The translations under genes and the position numbers were made by a program. From JAANXG01 sp963731035 (GTDB lineage: Bacteria; Pseudomonadota; Gammaproteobacteria; Arenicellales; JAANXG01), in NCBI GenBank assembly GCA_963731035.1, contig CAVSUY010000003.1, positions 62,001-126,000 on the forward strand: 64,000 nucleotides of DNA, in the 5' to 3' direction. Positions 43,810 through 52,070 of the stretch are shown one piece after another. The notes beneath the pieces are model-generated. The model was given only the letters and a program-made list of their open reading frames with translations. It made no database searches and was not told the DNA's origin. The stretch's first letter is position 1; each line of letters begins with the position of its first letter.

Positions 43810-45079
43810 TCCCCGTCTGACCATGCGCCGCGCCTGTGTGCGGAATGCTTACCCTGGCCAACAATAGCGCGCCGGCGGCGAACATGACCAGCAATATCAG
43901 GATGGAAACCCGGTTGCTGCCGCTGAGCACCGCCGTCCAGCCCACCAGCACTGGTCCCAGCACCGCCGCGAATTTGCCCAGCAGGTTGTAGAAACCGAAG
44001 AATTCCGCCGCAGCCTGCCGGGGAATCAGTCGCGCGTAAAGGGAACGGCTCAGCGCCTGGACTCCGCCCTGGACCAGCCCGATGGAGACCGCCATGCCGT
44101 AGAACTCCCAGGTCCGGTCCATGAAGTACGCCCACATCGTGATCATCATGTATACCGCGAGTCCGATCAGTATGCCCGTCTTCGGACCCAGTCGCTGGCC
44201 GAGCCAACCGAAGCCCAGCGCCGCCGGAAAGCCGACGAACTGGACGATCAGCAGGGCCGCGATGAGGTCCCCGGCATGAAATCCGAGCGCCAGGCCGTAG
44301 TCCACGGCCATGACGACGATGGTATCGAGGGCGTCGATATAGAGCCAGTACGCCACGAGGAACATCACGACCTTACGGTATCCGCGCACCTGTCCTACCG
44401 TGACGCCGAGCTGACGCCATCCCGCGCGCACCGCTTCCAACCAGCCGCCGCCGGCGCGTCGCCGGCGCTCGTTCACATTCCGCGCCAAGGGCACGGTAAA
44501 CGCGGCCCACCAAAGGGCGGTAGCGAGAAACGAAACCTTTACCGCGCCCTCGATGGAGGTGAGACCGAACCACCGGGGATGGAGCGTCATCAATACGCAG
44601 TATGCGAACAACAACCCACCCCCGAGATAGCCGAGCGCGAAGCCCAGGGACGAAGCCCACTCGTAGCGGGCCGGCGGGACGATGTTGACGATCAGGGAGT
44701 CATAAAATACGTTGGCGCCCGCGAAGCCGACCACGGCCGTGACGTAGACCGCCGCCGCCATCTCCCACTGGCCCTTGGCTATGACTGCCAGCCATCCGGT
44801 GAACGTCACACCGATGACAGCAAAGAACAGCAGCAGGCGCTTCCTGTATGCTCCCTGGTCGGCGATCGCTCCCAGGACCGGGGCCATGGCCAGCACCAGC
44901 AGGCTGGCCATCGAATTGGCCACGCCGAGCCGGAATGTGCTCTCGGTCGCGGCGACCCCGACGCTCCAGTACTCCTTGAAGAAGATCGGGAAGAACCCCG
45001 CAATCACGGTAGTGGCGAACGCGGAATTAGCCCAGTCGTAAAGCGCCCAGGACCAGACCTTCTTGCTGTTTCGGGTCAC
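43799..45079 (-). CDS. MFS transporter, UMF1 / Atg22-like family
   Basis: A 426-residue, 12-helix permease. The N-terminal KVWSWALYDWANSAFATTVIAGFFP is the hallmark of the UMF1 family related to yeast vacuolar Atg22. Substrates of the bacterial members are unknown; amino acids are suggested by the yeast relative. The start is a GTG at 45079, 21 bases after the ferritin-like gene, so the two may be co-transcribed. Its last codons are within a palindromic repeat. Confidence 0.85.
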   Translation of the reverse strand: MTRNSKKVWSWALYDWANSAFATTVIAGFFPIFFKEYWSVGVAATESTFRLGVANSMASLLVLAMAPVLGAIADQGAYRKRLLLFFAVIGVTFTGWLAVIAKGQWEMAAAVYVTAVVGFAGANVFYDSLIVNIVPPARYEWASSLGFALGYLGGGLLFAYCVLMTLHPRWFGLTSIEGAVKVSFLATALWWAAFTVPLARNVNERRRRAGGGWLEAVRAGWRQLGVTVGQVRGYRKVVMFLVAYWLYIDALDTIVVMAVDYGLALGFHAGDLIAALLIVQFVGFPAALGFGWLGQRLGPKTGILIGLAVYMMITMWAYFMDRTWEFYGMAVSIGLVQGGVQALSRSLYARLIPRQAAAEFFGFYNLLGKFAAVLGPVLVGWTAVLSGSNRVSILILLVMFAAGALLLARVSIPHTGAAHGQTGMSA

Positions 45080-45100
45080 CGGCGCGGGCCCGTTGGCTGT

Positions 45101-45388
45101 CTACTCGTGGGCGATGGGCTTTTCGGTAAACAGATAGTCCCTCAATTGCTTGTCCAGCACCCCGTCCCGGCGCCGAATCCACTCCAGAACCATGGCGGCG
45201 TGCTCCTTTTCCTCGTCCCGATTATGGGCCAGTATGGCTGCGAGCTCCTTGTCCTTGCAGGCGTCGACGCGCTGGTTGTACCAGTCTATCGCTTCGAGCT
45301 CCTCCATCAGGGACGTGATGGCGCGATGCATGTCACGCGTTTCGTCGGACATCTCCTCGATCGGCTCGTGGTAGCCTTCGTTCGCCAT
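45101..45388 (-). CDS. Encapsulated-ferritin-type (EncFtn) ferroxidase, stand-alone
   Basis: A 95-residue, two-helix ferritin-like protein. By alignment from memory with the Rhodospirillum rubrum EncFtn it keeps the ferroxidase residues: Glu29, Glu30 and Glu32 in SLMEELEAIDWY, Trp36 and Tyr37, and Glu60 and His63 in NRDEEKEHAAM. Such proteins form decamers that oxidise Fe2+ and are normally packed in an encapsulin shell. Here the protein stops at FTEKPIAHE with no C-terminal targeting tail, and no encapsulin gene is next to it. The start at 45388 has a GGAG site; a longer frame to 45478 is unsupported. Confidence 0.87.
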   Translation of the reverse strand: MANEGYHEPIEEMSDETRDMHRAITSLMEELEAIDWYNQRVDACKDKELAAILAHNRDEEKEHAAMVLEWIRRRDGVLDKQLRDYLFTEKPIAHE

Positions 45389-45564
45389 AGAAGTATCTCC
45401 AGGAAAATTGACAGTATCGACGTATATTACGTGGGATTCAGTCGCGAATAAACGCCTGTTGAAATCCGGTTTTTGCATACTATCATTGAGCTTCGATCAT
45501 TCAGGCGCCGCACCGCAACGGGAGGCGGCACCGGACATTCATCATCGGAACGGGAGGACGAACC

Positions 45565-45792
45565 ATGTTGGACAAGCACGAACAATGGCGGGCGCTGTGC
45601 GATGAGCACGAGGTCGCCCGAGCCGGCTACTTCGCGAATTCACGCCTGCTGACGGACAAGTATGCGCGGGTGTTTCAGGGTGACCGGAACGCGGCGCCTA
45701 CTGAGCAGGAGATCGAGCGCGCCCGGGCAGCGCGTGAAAAATGGGAGGAGGTGAGACAACGCATGGATGATTTCGTGTTGCGAAACACCTAG
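45565..45792 (+). CDS. Small helical protein of unknown function
   Basis: I do not recognise this 75-residue protein. It is predicted to be all alpha-helical and highly charged, with one cysteine (Cys12) and no signal or membrane segment. A GGAGG site lies 8-12 bases before the ATG at 45565, which supports a real gene. It is divergent from the ferritin-like gene, 176 bases away, so the two may share a control region. Confidence 0.6.
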   Translation: MLDKHEQWRALCDEHEVARAGYFANSRLLTDKYARVFQGDRNAAPTEQEIERARAAREKWEEVRQRMDDFVLRNT

Positions 45793-46095
45793 CGGGGCCC
45801 GTCCGGTTCGCCATCGGCGTGAACTGAACGAGCAGGGGAGGGAGACGCGGCGTCCGCCTTTCGAACGGTGCTGTCCCTGGCCCCGACATCTTTGCTGGCA
45901 CGCAACAACCTGCCCTACCTGCTTGCCCCGGGAGGGCTGCATGGACCAGGCTCTCGAGGAGACCGACGAGGCTTTGGACCAGGCCGGCGGCGAGAATGCC
46001 GACCTCAAGAAGACGCTGCTTCAGACGCGCTCCGAGATCGAGTCCCGGGAGCAGTCGGGTGCCGCGGCGTCCGGCTCCTGTCCCCGAAGGAAATC
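45793..46095. other. Gap between the small helical gene and tRNA-Arg
   Basis: An open frame starting at 45941 (MDQALEETDEALDQAGG...) looks helical and acidic, but it runs on through the tRNA on the wrong strand, so it has no natural end. It could be the remnant of a gene cut off near the tRNA. Nothing else is seen. Confidence 0.4.
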
Positions 46096-46172
<77 letters not shown>

Positions 46173-46266
46173 GTGTCGGACCGACACGCCTCATTGTAAC
46201 AAGAGGCGTGGCGGCCCCGGCAGCGCGCTATGGGCGAGATGCCGCGACGACCCCCGGAAAACGACC

Positions 46267-46677
46267 TTACGGGCCGGAGACGCCGTCGCTGCAGCTGGCG
46301 CCCAGGTTCAGCGGGAGGGTGTACGAGTCGGTGATGGTGAATGGCCCGACTCCGCCACACTGGTAATAGATATCTCCCGAACAATTGGCCACCTTGACGG
46401 TCAGGGTCACCTGTACTGTGTTGTCCGTGACCAACTCGACGGTGACGCGGCTGCTTGTGACGTCGCAGCCGCCCCAAGTGCCTTGGTCGAAATTCGAAAA
46501 GTGGACCTCCGATCCATCCCAGTCGTTCACATGGCCGATGCGTGCCGGCACGGGATAGGTGAGATAGGTATAGGGCATGTCGCCAAACCAGACGTCCAGC
46601 CTCGCCGTGCTGCCGCCTCCCACCGCACCATCGACGCAGACCTCGATGGACTGCTCAAAAGAGTAGTTGCACGCCAT
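46267..46677 (-). CDS. Uncharacterised beta-rich, cysteine-containing protein
   Basis: I do not recognise this 136-residue protein. It has six cysteines (Cys3, Cys14, Cys70, Cys99, Cys107, Cys128), many Thr/Val/Tyr residues in alternating patterns and few charged residues. This suggests an all-beta domain that would suit disulfides outside the cytoplasm, yet no signal peptide is visible. An AGGGGG site lies 10 bases before the ATG. It follows the small Tat-signal protein by 19 bases, and the two look like a pair; perhaps it binds that protein or is exported with it. Confidence 0.65.
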   Translation of the reverse strand: MACNYSFEQSIEVCVDGAVGGGSTARLDVWFGDMPYTYLTYPVPARIGHVNDWDGSEVHFSNFDQGTWGGCDVTSSRVTVELVTDNTVQVTLTVKVANCSGDIYYQCGGVGPFTITDSYTLPLNLGASCSDGVSGP

Positions 46678-46696
46678 TGTCGCTTACCCCCTTTGG

Positions 46697-46921
46697 CTAA
46701 CTGTAGGCACCGACGATTCCAGCCACGGAAGCTCGCTGGGTGATCTGGAATCCCGACGTCTGTGCGTGAGCCGGCAAGGCGACAGCCTTGACGATCGGCT
46801 CGGACCAATGGGACAAGGTCACCCCGCCCACACCCACTGCCAGGCCCTTGACCACGCCTCGACGGCCGGTGCGCGGTCGCTTGTCCGATGTTTTGGTGGA
46901 AGAACTGCTCGAGTCGTTCAT
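46697..46921 (-). CDS. Small twin-arginine-signal protein
   Basis: A 74-residue protein. A Ser/Lys/Arg-rich start is followed by a Tat-like signal (RTGRRGVVKGLAVGVGGVTL), then WSEPIVKAVALPAHAQTS and a 20-residue end (GFQITQRASVAGIVGAYS). The LPAHAQTS boundary is one I recall from many small Tat proteins, but this one has almost no mature part after it. I start at the ATG at 46921, which has an AGAGGGGG site; an in-frame ATG at 46957 lies upstream. Its likely partner is the next gene. Confidence 0.65.
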   Translation of the reverse strand: MNDSSSSSTKTSDKRPRTGRRGVVKGLAVGVGGVTLSHWSEPIVKAVALPAHAQTSGFQITQRASVAGIVGAYS

Positions 46922-47067
46922 CTGTTGAACCCCCTCTGATGAGATGGCGGGCACCATTGGAAACCCCCTGCGTTGGTGTGCCCCTGTATGCGCCGGGGAC
47001 CGCCCCGGACGTGCTTATGCAAGCTACTGGATTCCCTGTGTCCATTATTGGGTTTTCCAGGACCAAG

Positions 47068-49521
47068 TCAATTGAAAAAATGGCCCAGAGCGCGTATCCA
47101 GGATTGCCGGGTCTCATCCGCGTCGTGATGGGCGAGCACCTGCTCGAATTCCGCGGCCAGCCTTGCCCGGGCCTCCCGCGCGAGCCTCGGCAGGTCCGAG
47201 AACACCCGTTGCAGGGCCTCGATATCCACTCCCGCTTCTTGTCCGATACCGCCCTGCATCCACCGGAAAGCAGGCCGTGCCGGGCGAGGAGGCCCCGGCG
47301 GCACCAGGATTATGCCTGGCAGATGACGCAATTCCGCATGGACGTGGGCATCGAGGAGAACGACCGGCTTGCCCAGGTGCAGCGCCTCGCGCGGGGTGAC
47401 GGACCAGCCTTCTCCCGAGGACAGGAAACAGTAGACGTCGAGCCCGCTCATCCATTCGAGGTATTCCCCCCGGCTGAGGGACGCGACCCGCAGCTCGATA
47501 TTGCCGCAGTCGAGGGCCGATTCGATCCGGCGGTGCTCTTCCTGGGCCTCCCGGTCCCGGGGCTCGGTGCGAGTGTGGATCCGAAGCCGGAAATCGGGGT
47601 GTCCGCCAAGGACGGCCGCGAAGGCCTCCGCCGTCAACGCGAGGTTCTTGCGTGGCCACAGGCCAGCCGACATGCCGAGCGTCAATGGTTGTCCGGAGTC
47701 GTCGCCCCCGGCCACTGGCGGGCGAACCACGTACTCGTAGGGATGGGGCAGCTTAACGAAACGAACCTCGTGCTCCCGCAGGTAGTCTTCGAGCAGTGAC
47801 GAGGTGATGATGGTCAGATCATAGGCGCGGACGAGATCCAGCATTGGGTTCCACAGCCGGTCCGTCTCCCACATCAGGTAGACGGCGCAACAGGCGGCGA
47901 AACGCCCCCGCATGTCGAGAACCCGGTCGATCTGCTCGCGGATCGACTTTTCACCGCCCGGCAAACCTACCACGTCCAGGTACAGACAGTTCTGGAACAG
48001 GTCTGGACGCTGCTCGTGTACATAGCTCGAGAGCCCGTCGTAGAGCTCGGGTGAATAGCTGGACACACGTTCGTCGAGACTCTTGTAGCGGATCCCGGAC
48101 CCGTTGAAAACCAGGCGATCCAGAAGACGCAGGTGGGCGCCGACCCCGTCACGGGGATAGTCCCAGCCGGAGTACACGATGCTCGAGAATCCGAGTTGCT
48201 CGCCGGCGTCGATCGCCGCGCCAGGATCCGCCGTCGCCCGGGCGCGGCGCTCGGCGTCCTGGCGATAGCGCTCGCATTCACCGGGATCGAGACAATGCCC
48301 CGCCAGACGCTCGAACTCCTCGACGCCGCACTCCAGGGCCGACCGGGCGATCTCGATTATCGGTTGGAGTACCCTGGGCCAGGCATATCGTCGGCGCACG
48401 TCGGCGCCGGCAGTAACGAGCTTGTCGCGCTCCTCCGTCCAGTGGTCCACGGCATGACGCAACTTTGCGATCAGGTCCTCCTCGTCCACGGCACAGTATC
48501 GCCCGCACTGGTGATCGACGCGCGGCGCCCGTATGACGCCTCCGGGCCGCAGGCAAATGGAGTTGTCTCTGTCGAGGTAGTCCGCCATGCCTCCCGTCGC
48601 CGGCGCGATTACCGGCGTCTCGCAGGCGATGGATTCGAGCGGCACGAGCCCGAAGCCCTCGCCTTTGGAGGGGTGGACGGTGCAATGCACCTCGGAATAC
48701 ACCCGCGCGGCATCCCTCAGGCTCAGGGCCCCCGGCGGATCGAATTCCACCAGGCGGCCGTAGTCCGGCCAGCCTGGACAGGCGGGCAGCCAGCGACGGT
48801 CACCGATTCGTAGACGAAGGACGATGTCGTCCCGCCCCTCGAACGCGATCTGGAAGCAGCGTATCAATTCCCGGTAGCCCTTTCTCTCCGCTACCAGGTG
48901 ACTGCGTAAGCTGTTGTAGAAGACGAAGCGCCCGTTCGGCCGCAATCCCTCGATCAGGCGATGCTGCGGATGCACGCCGTGCGGCACGACCATGACGGGG
49001 CTCGTGACCCCGGACCGCAGGAACGCCATCCTGCAGGAACGCGAGGGCACCACGATCAGGTGAAATCGATTGCAGGCTCGCACCCATTCCGGGAGGATCT
49101 GATCCGTCTCGCAGACACAGATCCCTATCCTGATGTCATGCGAAAAGAAGAAATCCGGCGCATGGGTGGGAAAGCCGAAAAATATCCCCACCCGCGCCCG
49201 CCGGTTGAGCCCGGTGAGATGTGACAGCACGGGATCGCTTGGTTCCGGACCGGCATAGTTGCACAGGGCAAGCTCCGTGATTTCATCTGCGAGAGCGTGC
49301 GCCAACGCACCGAATACGTTCGAATACGAATCGGTGCCCGCCAGGTAGCCATAAAGCTGAAGGCGGGCGTCCGGCCTGTGGCGGCCCCCAAAGGATATCT
49401 TTGGCGGTGCGTCGGGCGGACTGAAATTGAATTGGAAGTGTGCGCGGCGCACTTGTCCGAGAGTGTGGGCCCGCGTCCCGGGCTCAGCCGCGATCGTCGC
49501 GGCGGGCCTTGCCGGTCGCAT
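47068..49521 (-). CDS. Tandem two-domain glycosyltransferase (GT4 type)
   Basis: An 817-residue protein with two GT-B glycosyltransferase units. The first (about 40-400) has PHGVHP and the GT4 motif Glu288-x7-Glu296 in GEGFGLVPLESIACETPVIA. The second (about 445-815) has GWDYPRDGVGAHLR, WPRKNLALTAEAF and Glu704-x7-Glu712 in GEGWSVTPREALHLGKPVV. Both catalytic motifs are intact, so it may add two sugars in succession. It has no signal or membrane helix. The start is taken as the ATG at 49521, overlapping the previous gene by 38 bases; a GTG at 49452 would avoid the overlap. Confidence 0.85.
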   Translation of the reverse strand: MRPARPAATIAAEPGTRAHTLGQVRRAHFQFNFSPPDAPPKISFGGRHRPDARLQLYGYLAGTDSYSNVFGALAHALADEITELALCNYAGPEPSDPVLSHLTGLNRRARVGIFFGFPTHAPDFFFSHDIRIGICVCETDQILPEWVRACNRFHLIVVPSRSCRMAFLRSGVTSPVMVVPHGVHPQHRLIEGLRPNGRFVFYNSLRSHLVAERKGYRELIRCFQIAFEGRDDIVLRLRIGDRRWLPACPGWPDYGRLVEFDPPGALSLRDAARVYSEVHCTVHPSKGEGFGLVPLESIACETPVIAPATGGMADYLDRDNSICLRPGGVIRAPRVDHQCGRYCAVDEEDLIAKLRHAVDHWTEERDKLVTAGADVRRRYAWPRVLQPIIEIARSALECGVEEFERLAGHCLDPGECERYRQDAERRARATADPGAAIDAGEQLGFSSIVYSGWDYPRDGVGAHLRLLDRLVFNGSGIRYKSLDERVSSYSPELYDGLSSYVHEQRPDLFQNCLYLDVVGLPGGEKSIREQIDRVLDMRGRFAACCAVYLMWETDRLWNPMLDLVRAYDLTIITSSLLEDYLREHEVRFVKLPHPYEYVVRPPVAGGDDSGQPLTLGMSAGLWPRKNLALTAEAFAAVLGGHPDFRLRIHTRTEPRDREAQEEHRRIESALDCGNIELRVASLSRGEYLEWMSGLDVYCFLSSGEGWSVTPREALHLGKPVVLLDAHVHAELRHLPGIILVPPGPPRPARPAFRWMQGGIGQEAGVDIEALQRVFSDLPRLAREARARLAAEFEQVLAHHDADETRQSWIRALGHFFN

Positions 49522-49816
49522 CTGCGGGGGGCGATAGGGCCGGCCATTTTCCCTCGGGGCACGCGAATCCCGCGTACCAGGTTTTGATGCCCATGGCGCA
49601 GAGGCAGCGACGGCATTGGGTGGTTACGGGAACGAACTCCTCGCAGTCCTGGCAAATGGCATAGCGCTCCCACTTGACTTCTCTCGGAACCCGCCAGAAC
49701 TTCTCGTTCAAGCGCCGCCAGCGTGCCTTGCCCACCTTGATCCAGGCGGTCCACGCCCATTGCGTTTCGCGCTGATCCGGCTGTGAGTCGTCAGGTTCGT
49801 GTTGGAACTCGTTCAT
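49484..49816 (-). CDS. Small zinc-ribbon-like protein
   Basis: A 110-residue protein with a cluster of cysteines in its second half: CxxC near residue 55, then CxxCxC, then CPEGKWP. This pattern resembles short zinc-binding proteins (DUF6171-like, from memory). The first half is Trp- and Arg-rich. It lies just upstream of the tandem glycosyltransferase and overlaps it, so is probably co-expressed. Function unknown. Confidence 0.6.
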   Translation of the reverse strand: MNEFQHEPDDSQPDQRETQWAWTAWIKVGKARWRRLNEKFWRVPREVKWERYAICQDCEEFVPVTTQCRRCLCAMGIKTWYAGFACPEGKWPALSPPADATGKARRDDRG

Positions 49817-49897
49817 GCCCTGCTCATGGGAATGCTGCCCCGCCCGGCCCGGTGCGGCCGGGGAATTGGTATAGAATCATCCGCTGTGGCTAACCCA

Positions 49898-51040
49898 ATG
49901 GATTCCTGCTCGCTCAGGGTGTTTGAAGCGGGAATCTGGCTCTTTTATCACAACTCACCATGGCCCGCTATCTTGATTGACTCCTCCACCGTCGTGCGTC
50001 CGAGATTGCACGTATTCACGATGGCAAACGAGCGCCATGGCGGATTCCTGAGCTCATGCGGGCTGATGAGACGCCTGCAGTCGCACTTCCACGTCGATGC
50101 CTGGCCGCTAACCGGCGCGACACCCGACGAGAATGCCACCGCGCTGCGCGAAGCAGCGGACGAGGTCCACTTGGACGGTGGCGTCCCTGCCTGCGACATC
50201 CGCGGCCACGTCCTCTTCTACATGAACGACTATCCACCGCTGTTCAGCAACTTTTCCCGGCAGTGGCAGCGGGCGCTCCGGGATGCGGCCAGTGTACAGA
50301 TCGCGTTCAACCGGACTCTGGGCAGCCTGCCCCGTGAACACTGGCTCGCACGGCAAGTCACCCGGATCTATTTTCATGATTCGTGGATGGGTGAATCCTG
50401 GCGCTTTTTGACCAATGAGTCACCGCTGGCAGACATACCGGCCGAGGTGTTGGCGCCGCCCGCCGATCTCACACGTTTCCTGCGCATCTCCGCGCCGCGG
50501 TCCGGGCCCGTGGTGGTTGGCCGCTTCGCCGGTGATGCCAGCGTTCCGCGCAACGCCGTCGAACTCTACCGGCAGCTCTCCGACAACGTGCCGGAGGCCG
50601 AGTGGTGGTTTATGCCGGCGCCTGCCGCGCTGGAAGAGGTATTCGGCGGCGACCGTCGATTCCGATTTTTTGCCCGGAACGCCATGGACCCCGTCGAGTT
50701 TCTTTCATCCTGCCACATCGCCGCACTGACCTATTGGGCCGGCGTCCCGGTGCCCGGGCCGCGCTCGCTGATGGAGGCCATGGCGGCGGGCTGTGCGCCG
50801 GTGGTGATCGACCGCGAGGGACCGCGCGACCGGGTCATTCACGGGGAGTCAGGGTTCCGGACCAATGACGACCTGGAGTTCATCGACTACATCGCGAGGT
50901 TGGCGCGGGATCCGGTGCTGCGCGATCGTATCGCCGCGGGTGCCAGGGAACGGGCGCGGCGGTGGGGTCCGGATGTATGGGTAGAGCGGATCGTGGCAAA
51001 CAGCCTCGGGCGAACGGACGCTGACGATGTCGAATGGTGA
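49898..51040 (+). CDS. Glycosyltransferase, GT-B fold
   Basis: A glycosyltransferase-like protein of 380 residues from the ATG at 49898. The C-terminal half has VPGPRSLMEAMAAGCAPVVIDREGPRDRVIHGESGF, the nucleotide-sugar-binding region of GT4-like enzymes, with only one of the two usual glutamates. The N-terminal half is divergent. An open frame extends to 49799, overlapping the divergent zinc-ribbon gene; a -10-like TATAGAAT at 49870-49877 argues for the start at 49898, though 50021 is also possible. It is followed 50 bases later by a GT2 gene. Confidence 0.75.
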   Translation: MDSCSLRVFEAGIWLFYHNSPWPAILIDSSTVVRPRLHVFTMANERHGGFLSSCGLMRRLQSHFHVDAWPLTGATPDENATALREAADEVHLDGGVPACDIRGHVLFYMNDYPPLFSNFSRQWQRALRDAASVQIAFNRTLGSLPREHWLARQVTRIYFHDSWMGESWRFLTNESPLADIPAEVLAPPADLTRFLRISAPRSGPVVVGRFAGDASVPRNAVELYRQLSDNVPEAEWWFMPAPAALEEVFGGDRRFRFFARNAMDPVEFLSSCHIAALTYWAGVPVPGPRSLMEAMAAGCAPVVIDREGPRDRVIHGESGFRTNDDLEFIDYIARLARDPVLRDRIAAGARERARRWGPDVWVERIVANSLGRTDADDVEW

Positions 51041-51089
51041 TATCCTCAATCGCGTTCCGGCTTGAACGAGCAACACGCTTCTTTCAAAG

Positions 51090-52070
51090 ATGCAACCCGC
51101 GCCGCGAGTCACCATCGGCATGCCCGTGTACAACGGTGAACGTTTTCTGAGGGAAGCCCTCGATTCGCTGCTCGCGCAGACCTTCACCGACTTCGAACTG
51201 GTCATTTCGGACAACGCGTCCGAGGACGCCACCGGGGCGATCTGCACGGCGTACGCCGGCCTTGATTCACGGGTCCGGTACCTGCGGCAGGATATCAATC
51301 ACGGTGCCGCCTGGAACCACAACCGGGTGGTGGAGGAGGCGCGCGGCGAGTTGTTCAAGCTTGCCTGCTATGACGATGTCTGCGACCCGGCGATGATCGC
51401 GGCCTGCGTCCAGGCTCTGGATCGGCATCCCGAGGCGGTGCTCGCCTACCCACGGACCCGGATGATGATGCGGGGCGACATGAGCACCCTGCAGGAGTAC
51501 ACCAGCGACATGGAGTTGTCGTCGCCATCCGCCGCCATGCGATTTGGCGATCTGATAGACGAGGCGCCGCCGTCCTTCCCTCTGTTCGGTGTCGTACACC
51601 TGGCCGCGCTCAGAAAGACGCCGTTGTTTGAGTCGTACAAGGCCAGTGACCGGGTGGTCCTGGTGAGACTCGCCCTAGCTGGACCGTTCGTGGAGGCGCA
51701 GGAAGCCGTGTTCTATTACCGGTGGCACGACAACAATGCCACCAAGCTGGTGGCCGAGCCTGCCCGGTTCTACCAGTGGTGGGACCCTGCCGCGGGATCA
51801 GGGCGGGTGTTCCCGGAGACGCGCCTGCTATACGAATATTTCCGGTCCCTGTGGATCATGAAGCTGTCGCTGCGGGAGCGGCGGGAGTGTGCGCGGGAGA
51901 TTCGGTTCTGGTACCAGTTTCAAAAGCCATCGATTAAGTGGGAACTCAAGGGACTGCTCGGCCGGCGCCGCACCGCGGAGCCGCCGCGCTCGACCTACGT
52001 CGAGCAACTCGTACGGCGCGCCCGCCGCAAGCAGATCAAGCAGCGACTGTATCCGCTCGGCACTGACTAG
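51090..52070 (+). CDS. Family 2 glycosyltransferase
   Basis: A 326-residue GT-A glycosyltransferase. The N-terminal nucleotide-binding part is TIGMPVYNGERFLREALDSLLAQTFTDFELVISDNASED, and the metal-binding region is KLACYDDVCDP, with an Asp-Asp in place of the classic D-x-D. It has no membrane helices, so it acts in the cytoplasm on a lipid-linked or nucleotide acceptor. It converges with the oxygenase gene, overlapping it by 4 bases. Confidence 0.88.
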   Translation: MQPAPRVTIGMPVYNGERFLREALDSLLAQTFTDFELVISDNASEDATGAICTAYAGLDSRVRYLRQDINHGAAWNHNRVVEEARGELFKLACYDDVCDPAMIAACVQALDRHPEAVLAYPRTRMMMRGDMSTLQEYTSDMELSSPSAAMRFGDLIDEAPPSFPLFGVVHLAALRKTPLFESYKASDRVVLVRLALAGPFVEAQEAVFYYRWHDNNATKLVAEPARFYQWWDPAAGSGRVFPETRLLYEYFRSLWIMKLSLRERRECAREIRFWYQFQKPSIKWELKGLLGRRRTAEPPRSTYVEQLVRRARRKQIKQRLYPLGTD

